Positions 53,028 through 60,405 of a DNA stretch of 64,000 bases are shown here, one piece after another. The stretch is from Lewinellaceae bacterium SD302 (GTDB taxonomy: Bacteria > Bacteroidota > Bacteroidia > Chitinophagales > Saprospiraceae). The stretch is taken from the NCBI GenBank assembly GCA_002591745.1, contig PDLQ01000007.1, forward strand, positions 124,001 through 188,000, given 5' to 3'. Each line of letters begins with the position of its first letter. The stretch's first letter is position 1. The notes below the pieces were generated by a model. The model ran no database searches and was not told where the DNA came from. It saw only the letters and a program-made list of their open reading frames with translations. A program made the position numbers and the translations under genes.

Positions 53028-53606
53028 TTGGAAAAACAAGCAGATCTTTCCGCCGACCTTCAGTTGTTGCAAAACATCAGGGACGGACGGCACGAATTAC
53101 TGGATACCTTGTACCGGGATCATCGTGATGCCTTCCTGAGCTACGCCCGACAGCATTTATACGCTAATGAGGAAGACGCCGCGGATTGTTTTCAGGATGC
53201 GGTCATCGTATTTTATAAAAATGCGGTTAGCGGTAAGTTGACGGAGCTGACCAGTACCATCCGTACCTATCTTTTTGCCATTGGTAAGCGGATGGTTTAC
53301 CGGAAGAATCAGCAGCGCCGCCGCGAGGCACCCGTCGACCTCGATCTCGAACGCTCCCCGGCCGATGAGATCGACCTGAGTATATTTACCCGGATCGACG
53401 ACGACCACCGCAAACAGTTTCTGGCTGCGGCCATGAACCGTATGGGCGACACCTGCCGCCAGATTCTGACCCTCTTCTACTATCATCGTTACCCCATCGA
53501 ATCCATTCAGACTACCCTTAATCTAAGCTCTCCCGGGGCGGTGCGCGTAAAAAAATTGCGCTGCCTCGAATCATTGAAAAAAATGCTCAGCAAACCTCAG
53601 GGATGA
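53028..53606 (+). CDS. RNA polymerase ECF sigma factor
   Basis: A 192-aa sigma-70 family protein with region 2 (YRDHRDAFLSYARQHLY...EDAADCFQDAVIVFY, about 25-65) and region 4 (CRQILTLFYYHRYPIESIQTTLNL, about 145-168). The likely start is TTG at 53028. The nearest upstream ATG (52987) is out of frame. It is followed 4 bp later by a membrane-anchored partner gene. Target promoters are unknown. Confidence 0.9.
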   Translation: MEKQADLSADLQLLQNIRDGRHELLDTLYRDHRDAFLSYARQHLYANEEDAADCFQDAVIVFYKNAVSGKLTELTSTIRTYLFAIGKRMVYRKNQQRRREAPVDLDLERSPADEIDLSIFTRIDDDHRKQFLAAAMNRMGDTCRQILTLFYYHRYPIESIQTTLNLSSPGAVRVKKLRCLESLKKMLSKPQG

Positions 53607-53610
53607 TATT

Positions 53611-54417
53611 ATGGACAATAGTAACGAACGACAACAAAAAATAGACGATAAGCTCTTAGGCCGTCTCGAGGCCACCGCCGAAAGTGAACTGGACCGCCAA
53701 CTGGCCGAAGACGCCAGTCTGCAGGCCATGCTTGATGATACCGAATTGGCTCGCCAGGCTATTGAAGTTGCCGAAGATCAGGTTCTGAAAGCACGCCTGC
53801 AAGAGCTGGAAGGCAGTTTGGCCGTTGGTTGGAAAAGCAGATCCACCTCTCCACTACGCGTAATTCGCGACGATGCGGACCAAACCGAAAGCAATGGCCA
53901 GGTTGTACCGTTTTATCGCCGGCATTTCTACGCCCTGGCTGCTTGTCTGTTGTTCCTGCTCGCAGCGGGAATCTACTTTATCCTGCCAAACAATGTAGCT
54001 TCACCACAGGAACTCTACGCCGCTAACTTCGAACCCTACCGCAACATCGCCGTAGACATTACCCGTGGGGAAGACAATCTTAGTGTAAAGGAACGTGCCT
54101 TTTTAGCCTACGAACAAGGCAACTACCGGGAAGCCCTCACTTACCTGGGGCAATTGGAAGCTACTCCGGTTAATGACTTTTATGCGGGGCAGGCCCAACT
54201 CGGGTTGAAAAAATTTCCCGCAGCCATTGATGACTTGTTCCCACTTGCGCAAATGGACGATTTTCCACTGCAACAACAAGCCAATTGGTACCTAGCCCTG
54301 GCTTACCTGGGCAATGAAGCCACCGCGGACGCCAAGCAAATTTTAAGTACTATTGCTGGTGAAGAAGGTCACCCTTTCCAAAAACAAGCCGAAGTGCTGC
54401 TGGAAGAGATCGAGTAG
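53611..54417 (+). CDS. membrane-anchored TPR protein, possible anti-sigma partner
   Basis: A 268-aa protein. A charged N-terminal cytoplasmic part (residues about 1-105) is followed by one membrane helix (YALAACLLFLLAAGIYFIL, about 108-126) and a C-terminal TPR-like region (ERAFLAYEQGNYREALTYL, about 165-183). Being 4 bp from the sigma gene it may regulate it, but I see no zinc-finger anti-sigma motif, so the regulatory role is inferred from position only. Confidence 0.7.
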   Translation: MDNSNERQQKIDDKLLGRLEATAESELDRQLAEDASLQAMLDDTELARQAIEVAEDQVLKARLQELEGSLAVGWKSRSTSPLRVIRDDADQTESNGQVVPFYRRHFYALAACLLFLLAAGIYFILPNNVASPQELYAANFEPYRNIAVDITRGEDNLSVKERAFLAYEQGNYREALTYLGQLEATPVNDFYAGQAQLGLKKFPAAIDDLFPLAQMDDFPLQQQANWYLALAYLGNEATADAKQILSTIAGEEGHPFQKQAEVLLEEIE

Positions 54418-54458
54418 TTTTAAGATAGGAAATAGAAACGCAGCAACCAAAGGCAACC

Positions 54459-55904
54459 CTAGTTCCTGTCTCCCGGTACGCGAAAAGAGAGGCTAACGAT
54501 TACCGCTAAATTCAGAAAGAAGATTGAGCCCATTTTATCCGTCTCGATCATATCATTGATCAACTGGAAAGCAAAGATCACGATCATGGACAGGATGGCG
54601 GCCATTACTGCCGAGCGGGCCGCCGGATCGGTCAGGGAGGCGTAGAGTTTTTCGCCGTAAATCAGGATGCCGAAGAAAAATACCAGGAGGATGGCCAAAC
54701 CCGGAAAGCCTTGTTCTACCAGGGTCATCAGGTAATAGCTGTGGATGCCGGACCTCTCCGGATTGTCGCTTACGTAGGTGACGAAACTGGAAACGGTATA
54801 CCCTTTATAGAATTCGACAAAATTTCCCGGGCCCCAACCCAACCAGGGATGGTAGGGGATCATATGACCGGCGGCGACCCAGCGATAGACCCTTTCCATG
54901 GTGGAGACATCTTCCAGTTGGGTGGTCGCTGCCAGCAATTCGTCAAATTGCTTGTGAGCCACGGTGGTCTCGTAATTCGGCGCGTATTCAAGATAAGAAT
55001 TGTCCGTGACCAGGGAATAACTAAAACCAATCACCCCGACCAAAGCTACGGCCAATACCGGCCTGAGTAAGCCGTAGCGGATTACCAGATAAGCCCCACC
55101 CGCCAGGATCAGGGAAACCGTAGCGGCCCGGGTGTAAGAGAAATAGATGGCAACCAGCCAGAGCAAGCCCAGGCCGATGGCTACTAATTTACTTCCACTA
55201 AGTTTACTATTACCAAACTTCCTCCCGTACAAATGCACCAACCAGGGCGTCATCACGGCCAGAATACCTGCGTAAGAAACGTGGTTACGCATGAACGGTG
55301 CAATGGTCTTGAACTGATCCTGAAAATCGAAATCGATCATCGCATGACGGATCAGGGATTGTACCGCTACGAAGAGTAATGGCCAGAAGATCAGCGTGAA
55401 AATGCGGTCGATGTCCTTTACCGATCGAACAAAGCGCTCAGCCATTAAGAAGAAGGCGCCGATGTACCAGCATTTGGCCAGACTGAATTTGAGGCTTACC
55501 AAAAAGCCTTCGCTGGTGAGGGTAGTCAGGAAAATCCAGCCCAAATGGGCGTATAGTAACAGGGCCAGCGGGTGGGTGAAATAACGCCGATCATAAGTGC
55601 TCCCGTAGCGTAGAAAATGCAAAATGAAAATGACCGATAGCCCGATCATGAGGGGCTCGGTGGGCAGGTCGGTGCCTAATGATCCGAAGTACACCTCGGT
55701 AGAGAGGGGGATCATTAAAATCAGCCCGTAAAAAAGCCAGCGGTAATCGGTAACCGTAATGTACAGGCCAAACAGCAAAATCGGTGTCAGCCCCAGCCAA
55801 TAAATACCAAGACCGATACCCGCCCACAAAAGCAGGAGACTCAGTACGGCAAAAGCGAGAAAAAGCTTTTCACGGACGTCCAGCCTTGCCAGCCGACTCA
55901 GCAT
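54459..55904 (-). CDS. O-antigen ligase / Wzy-like polymerase (second)
   Basis: A 481-aa polytopic protein with about twelve membrane segments. The large periplasmic loop has PYHPWLGWGPGNFVEFY and RSGIHSYYLMTLVEQGFPG, the ligase/polymerase family marks. The downstream genes on the same strand encode Wzz-like and Wzx-like proteins, so the three form a second assembly set separate from the main locus. It converges with the sigma/TPR pair. Confidence 0.88.
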   Translation of the reverse strand: MLSRLARLDVREKLFLAFAVLSLLLLWAGIGLGIYWLGLTPILLFGLYITVTDYRWLFYGLILMIPLSTEVYFGSLGTDLPTEPLMIGLSVIFILHFLRYGSTYDRRYFTHPLALLLYAHLGWIFLTTLTSEGFLVSLKFSLAKCWYIGAFFLMAERFVRSVKDIDRIFTLIFWPLLFVAVQSLIRHAMIDFDFQDQFKTIAPFMRNHVSYAGILAVMTPWLVHLYGRKFGNSKLSGSKLVAIGLGLLWLVAIYFSYTRAATVSLILAGGAYLVIRYGLLRPVLAVALVGVIGFSYSLVTDNSYLEYAPNYETTVAHKQFDELLAATTQLEDVSTMERVYRWVAAGHMIPYHPWLGWGPGNFVEFYKGYTVSSFVTYVSDNPERSGIHSYYLMTLVEQGFPGLAILLVFFFGILIYGEKLYASLTDPAARSAVMAAILSMIVIFAFQLINDMIETDKMGSIFFLNLAVIVSLSFRVPGDRN

Positions 55905-57053
55905 CTAGCCCGTAATCTTTTTCCAGTCGAATTGCCGGCTGTGCTCAATGGCCAGTACCGCCAATATTGAGAAAAAGAAGGCGGCCATCGTGACCCCTAT
56001 TACAATGAAACTCCGTCTGGGACGGGATTTGATCACCGGCGGGGTAGCTTCTTCCAGCGTGATGATGACGCCCTGCTCGGATTGGAGCGCACTTTCGTAA
56101 AGCTCCACTCTGAATTGGGTAGAAATTTTTTCAGTCGTCAGTCTTCTGCGTCCTTCACTGATGCTATATACGGGCTCCATACCCATACTCAATTGCCGCA
56201 TCTGACTATCCACCCCGATTTTGACGTCCATCAGACTCTCCATCTCCAGGCTGAACTTGGCAATACTGTCGCGTTTGCCTTTGAAATTATCCGTGTTTTC
56301 CAAAATGCGGATCTTGGCTCTCAAACCGGCAATGTCCTGGTTGATCTCGGCACTTTTACCCGAAATTGCCTCCGACTGGGTTTCCAGATCGAGGATCTCG
56401 TATTTATTTCTCAACCAACGGAGGCTGTCCGCCATCTGGCTGATCTGAATTTCCTTGGTATTTTGGTCCTGCTTCAGTACGGCCATGTTTTGCCGCAGTG
56501 CGTTTTGGATAAAGCCTTTGCCAATTGCGTCAATCTGGTTGCGGGCGTCATTAGCCAGGTTGGCGGCCACGAAGGGGTCTTTATCCTCGACGTCGATGAC
56601 GATGGCGTCCAGTGCGGTCTTGGTTACCTCATAGAGGCTGAAGAATTTTCTTCTCACGTACAGGTCAGCCTTGGGGCTGGTCGTATCGATTTCGTAGCGT
56701 TCGTACAGGTCGTATTTATCGATCAGGTAACTAACCAACTCATTACTTTCAGCAATGGCCATGATCCGATCAATATCGTTGCGGTTGCCGTAGAGTGGGG
56801 TTTTCGTGTTTCCGTAGCCACCCATTACGAACGGGTCCAGTCGGTCTGGGTTGATGGCCAGAAAGCTGGTCGTCGCCTGGTAATAGGTCGGGAGCATCAG
56901 GCTGATTACGATGGCTCCGACGGCGGCCGCCAGGGTAACGTAAATAACCGGTTTTCGCCACTGCCAGAGAGAGCGAATAACGCCCAATAGGCTGAAATCC
57001 GGCTCTCCGTCGCCGGCGGTTACTTGTTTATTCGGTGGTTCTTTCCTTTCCAT
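55905..57053 (-). CDS. Wzz/GumC-like chain-length determinant (second)
   Basis: A 382-aa inner-membrane protein. A helix at about 35-55, a long periplasmic region with coiled-coil-like stretches (RWLRNKYEILDLETQSEAI) and a second helix near the C-terminus (about 350-370); no kinase domain. Start taken as the ATG at 57053. The in-frame TTG at 57074 belongs to a TACCTTTG box. It directly precedes the polymerase-like gene with no gap. Confidence 0.85.
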   Translation of the reverse strand: MERKEPPNKQVTAGDGEPDFSLLGVIRSLWQWRKPVIYVTLAAAVGAIVISLMLPTYYQATTSFLAINPDRLDPFVMGGYGNTKTPLYGNRNDIDRIMAIAESNELVSYLIDKYDLYERYEIDTTSPKADLYVRRKFFSLYEVTKTALDAIVIDVEDKDPFVAANLANDARNQIDAIGKGFIQNALRQNMAVLKQDQNTKEIQISQMADSLRWLRNKYEILDLETQSEAISGKSAEINQDIAGLRAKIRILENTDNFKGKRDSIAKFSLEMESLMDVKIGVDSQMRQLSMGMEPVYSISEGRRRLTTEKISTQFRVELYESALQSEQGVIITLEEATPPVIKSRPRRSFIVIGVTMAAFFFSILAVLAIEHSRQFDWKKITG

Positions 57054-57071
57054 AGGCTTCAATAAAGGCCG

Positions 57072-57079
57072 CAAAGGTA
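57072..57079 (-). promoter_or_regulatory. Bacteroidota -7 box (TACCTTTG) of the second wzz-like gene
   Basis: Matches TAnnTTTG, 18 bases before the ATG at 57053. Confidence 0.4.
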
Positions 57080-57104
57080 ACGAACTGGGTAGTTATGGCG
57101 CAGG

Positions 57105-58556
57105 TTAATCTCCTTCTACCTGTCTACTCGCAATTAAATTTAACCATTGGGCGGGATCCAGCAGTTTGGTAAGGAACGCCAGTAGCAGTCCGGCACTTGT
57201 CATCAGGCCGATTTTAACAAGCCAGTTAAGGGTCAGATTTTGGCTGACAAAGTAGCAAAGTCCGCAAAAAAGAAGGCAGAATACGAGCAATCGACCCGGA
57301 CGGATCAGCTCAGTTGGTAAACTCAGCTTTCGGTGTGCCATGATTGCCTGAGCCACGGCAATGAAAGATTGGGTGACGGTCGTAATCGCCGCGGCCCCTA
57401 TGGCCCCATAATTTTCTAGCACCAGTAAGTTTCCCGCTACGTTCAGCAGGCAACCTACCGCGAATATTCGATTCATGCTCCCCAATTCATTAGCTGCACT
57501 CAACAAGGCACCGTAGGCGTAATTGACGCACATGGCGACGAAGGAAAAGATCAGCAAACGTAAAATGCCACCGGTTCGTGCATCCGCGAAGTCGTAGAGC
57601 AGATAGACGATCTCATCGGCGTAAATGGCCGTCGGCAGTACGAATACGATTGACCCGGCAACTACCGTAGGCAGACTCAGCCCCAGTAGGTCAGCCACCG
57701 GCTCCCGTTTGGCCAGCAGCCGCGCGTACATGGGCAGCAGTAAGGCCGAAAGCAGGTAGCCCAGCATATTGGCGGCATCCAGCAAGCGGTAAGCGGCGGC
57801 GTAGTGATCAACCTGTACGTCGCCATCCGGTAATAACCGCTCGATCATCACGGCATCGGTGCGGGTATAGGCGGTCATCAGGAAAATCACCAGTGCAAAG
57901 GGAGCGGATCTTTTGAGGAGGCTAAGGGCGACCGCCGGTTTGAATTTGGGCCAGAAAGTTTCCAGTCTGCTCCTCAATAAACTCGCTACCACTACCAGAC
58001 TGATTGCCCAGCTCATGCTCTGGGCCAGTACGAAAGTGTAAATATTCATTTGTTCCCTGGCCACTAAAAGTAACCCGCCAACCAGTACCAGCATCAAGGC
58101 TTTATCCGCTACGGAGACCCAGCTGTCGGCCCGGTAACGACCCATGCCGGTGAGGTTCGACCGCAGGAAAAGTAACAAACTCATCATGATCTGATTACCG
58201 CCAACGATCAGCAACAGCAACAGAGCCGGGCCCCGGTAGCCAATTCCGAAACCGATCATCAGGATACTGCTGAGGAATGCCAGCGCCAGGACCAACTTGA
58301 GCCCCAGGTAATGAGGAAAGTATTTGGCCAAAATAGCCCGGTTGCCCGCCAGATTACGGCTGTTGTACAACTGGAGACCGAAATCAAGAACAAGCTGTAA
58401 CAGCAAGGTGAAATTGAACAAGCTAAAATACAAACCGTAGTCGCCAACTGGCAGCGCGTTCTGTACGGCCCTTTCCACTACCAAAAGGTAGACACCCTTT
58501 ACGAGCAGGTTCAGCCCGATCAGTAGAATGGCATTACGGAGAAAATGGTGTAACAT
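57105..58556 (-). CDS. Wzx-type polysaccharide flippase
   Basis: A 483-aa MOP-superfamily protein with twelve to fourteen membrane helices, starting HHFLRNAILLIGLNLLVKG and including SRNLAGNRAILAKYFP. It would move lipid-linked repeats across the inner membrane. I start at the ATG at 58556. The frame is open to 58622, but that extension is soluble-looking and would run over the promoter box. Carries dispersed-repeat copy 16 (read Cys-Tyr-Phe-Val-Ser). Confidence 0.88.
   Translation of the reverse strand: MLHHFLRNAILLIGLNLLVKGVYLLVVERAVQNALPVGDYGLYFSLFNFTLLLQLVLDFGLQLYNSRNLAGNRAILAKYFPHYLGLKLVLALAFLSSILMIGFGIGYRGPALLLLLIVGGNQIMMSLLLFLRSNLTGMGRYRADSWVSVADKALMLVLVGGLLLVAREQMNIYTFVLAQSMSWAISLVVVASLLRSRLETFWPKFKPAVALSLLKRSAPFALVIFLMTAYTRTDAVMIERLLPDGDVQVDHYAAAYRLLDAANMLGYLLSALLLPMYARLLAKREPVADLLGLSLPTVVAGSIVFVLPTAIYADEIVYLLYDFADARTGGILRLLIFSFVAMCVNYAYGALLSAANELGSMNRIFAVGCLLNVAGNLLVLENYGAIGAAAITTVTQSFIAVAQAIMAHRKLSLPTELIRPGRLLVFCLLFCGLCYFVSQNLTLNWLVKIGLMTSAGLLLAFLTKLLDPAQWLNLIASRQVEGD
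57242..57258 (-). repeat. dispersed GCTACTTTG repeat, copy 16 (inside flippase gene)
   Basis: Core at 57248-57256 on the minus strand, right flank TCAGCC. Confidence 0.65.
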
Positions 58557-58562
58557 CGGCGG

Positions 58563-58570
58563 CAAATATA
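58563..58570 (-). promoter_or_regulatory. Bacteroidota -7 box (TATATTTG) of the flippase gene
   Basis: TATATTTG followed by CCGCCG and the ATG: six-base spacing, same as the GT4 gene at 12105, predicting a leaderless message. Confidence 0.45.
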
Positions 58571-58577
58571 ACCTGCT

Positions 58578-58585
58578 TATCTTTG
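58578..58585 (+). promoter_or_regulatory. Bacteroidota -7 box (TATCTTTG) of the divergent small gene
   Basis: Matches TAnnTTTG, 17 bases before the likely TTG start of the 58603 gene and only 7 bases from the opposing box. Confidence 0.45.
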
Positions 58586-58602
58586 CCAAAATTTCCCAGC
58601 CC

Positions 58603-59037
58603 TTGCATCGATTATCATCCAACGCGACCCTCTTTTACAAAATTTTCCTCCCCGTTTTCTGGACGACGGTCGTACTACTGGCCACTTTGGCGCTCTGGTT
58701 GGCGCCCGAGCATTATTTCGGCGGGCTACCGCTAGAATCTCTTCGTTGGGCGATGCTGCTGTTGTTGGTAGCCGGGTCGGCTACTTTCTGGTTGCTCTTC
58801 TGGCCCCTCAAACGGGTAGAGGCCAACAACGAATACGTATACGTCAGCAACTACTTTAAAGCCGCCCGCTATCGCTGGGACACTGATGTGGAACGACTGA
58901 GTGAGCGAAACCTCTTGCTTTTCCGCTTCGGTATCCTGGAATTGAAAGGGAGTGGCTTATTCGGCTCTTCCGTCCGCTTTTTAGTGTCCAAAAAATTATT
59001 GGAGAGTTTCCGAAACGATTACCCGGGTTTGGTTTAA
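58603..59037 (+). CDS. small membrane protein of unknown function
   Basis: A 144-aa protein (with TTG at 58603) with two membrane helices (FWTTVVLLATLALWL, about 18-32; SLRWAMLLLLVAGSATFWLLF, about 43-63) and a soluble C-terminal domain with a bPH-like look (NEYVYVSNYFKAARYRWDTDVERL). I do not recognise the family. The frame continues upstream to 58528 without a normal start, overlapping the promoters. Confidence 0.65.
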   Translation: MHRLSSNATLFYKIFLPVFWTTVVLLATLALWLAPEHYFGGLPLESLRWAMLLLLVAGSATFWLLFWPLKRVEANNEYVYVSNYFKAARYRWDTDVERLSERNLLLFRFGILELKGSGLFGSSVRFLVSKKLLESFRNDYPGLV

Positions 59038-59065
59038 GCCGGATGCTTATCTTTATAGTGTATTT

Positions 59066-59089
59066 TACCCAAGCCTTTGCTTGTGGGTA
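59066..59089 (+). terminator. hairpin downstream of the small membrane protein gene
   Basis: TACCCAAGC-CTTT-GCTTGTGGGTA with a two-base bulge, followed by a TCTTTT run. Possible intrinsic terminator before the T9SS genes. Confidence 0.45.
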
Positions 59090-59116
59090 AGTCTTTTAGC
59101 TACACCTTAACCTGAC

Positions 59117-60340
59117 ATGAAAAATTCAATCTGCTTCGGCCTGACCGTGCTGCTGTACTTTATTGGCGGCAACCTCACGGCCCAGGACCCCCTGTTTCAG
59201 CACTTTTACGGCAACGAATCCAGTTTCAACCCCGCTTACGTCGGGGGCAGCGGAGCATTGAGTGTTGCCGTCAAAAGGCGCTCGCAATGGGGAGCAAGTA
59301 GCGCCCGGGCTTACCGGACCCACCAGGTGGTCATTGAAGATAGCGCTCCCTGTTTTTTCCTGGACTGGGGGCTGGTTGGCTCGCACAACGTAGAAGGAGA
59401 GGGCTTGCTGCAAACCCGCGAAATTGGTGGCAGAGTTGCCCTTTTCATACCCGTCGGAAAAGGTGAAAGGCATAGCCCGACCCCACATCTGGGAAATTTT
59501 CGTTTAGGCTTTGGCTTGCATCGTGGCCAACGATCTATAGATTTTGATAAACTGACTTTCCTGGATCAGCTGGATCCCCTTTACGGTCTTTTCAACCGGG
59601 ACGGCGTGGCGAACACAACGGGATTCGAGGAACCGGCCAACAGTAGTAGCCCCTGGTACACAACTACCAGCCTTGGCCTCCTCTATCGGGTAGTAATGGA
59701 TACCGACCGGGCAGATAGCTGGGCTTTTGAGCTCGGCGCGGCCATTCATAACTGGAGCGGCCTGGCCTCCGTCGATGCCCGCCAGTCAGCTTCCCTGCTT
59801 GGTTTGAACAACGAATTGGGCGAACGCTACGTCTTTAGTGCCAGTGCGGATAAAGTGCTTACCAAAGACAAGGGCCGCTACTGGGCCATCCGCCCTCAGG
59901 CGGTCTACCAGCGGCAGGCCGGTCTTGCCTACCTGGAAACGGGCGCTACTCTATCCTGGAGCAGCAACCTCAATTTCGGAGCTTTTTACCACCTGGCCAT
60001 GCCCAATGAGCTCGACGCGCCCAACACCAACTGGACCAGCATGCAGGTGGAATTTGGTGGTGTGCTGCCCGGTGCCAAATTCACCCGTTTTGATCTCGGC
60101 CTCAGTTATGCCATCCAAAACGGAGGACTCAATAATTTTGTCCGCGCTCCCTTTGAGCTTACCGCCATTTTTAGTTTCGGCCGCTCACTGACCTGTTCTG
60201 CTTTAGGCCGTAACGATGATGTTCCCTACGGTAAAAAGGGCGTGGAGTGCAAACGTTTCAACTACAGCGTCAGCCGCCGTAAGCTTTACGATGATATCTG
60301 GTACAATGGCAAAGCATCCGGTGGAAAAACCGTCGATTAA
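59117..60340 (+). CDS. PorP/SprF family type IX secretion membrane protein
   Basis: A 407-aa outer-membrane barrel protein. Signal peptide (about 1-21, LTAQ) and the family opening DPLFQHFYGNESSFNPAYVG are clear. PorP/SprF proteins sit in or next to the T9SS and, in Flavobacterium, SprF is needed for secretion of the adhesin SprB. The gene next door encodes a giant PKD-repeat protein, as with sprF-sprB, so it probably serves that cargo. Confidence 0.9.
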   Translation: MKNSICFGLTVLLYFIGGNLTAQDPLFQHFYGNESSFNPAYVGGSGALSVAVKRRSQWGASSARAYRTHQVVIEDSAPCFFLDWGLVGSHNVEGEGLLQTREIGGRVALFIPVGKGERHSPTPHLGNFRLGFGLHRGQRSIDFDKLTFLDQLDPLYGLFNRDGVANTTGFEEPANSSSPWYTTTSLGLLYRVVMDTDRADSWAFELGAAIHNWSGLASVDARQSASLLGLNNELGERYVFSASADKVLTKDKGRYWAIRPQAVYQRQAGLAYLETGATLSWSSNLNFGAFYHLAMPNELDAPNTNWTSMQVEFGGVLPGAKFTRFDLGLSYAIQNGGLNNFVRAPFELTAIFSFGRSLTCSALGRNDDVPYGKKGVECKRFNYSVSRRKLYDDIWYNGKASGGKTVD

Positions 60341-60405
60341 TTCACGCCGCGCCCCTTAAAACGCATTTTTTACCGCTGTTTACACTACCCCACAACCCAT
60401 TAATA

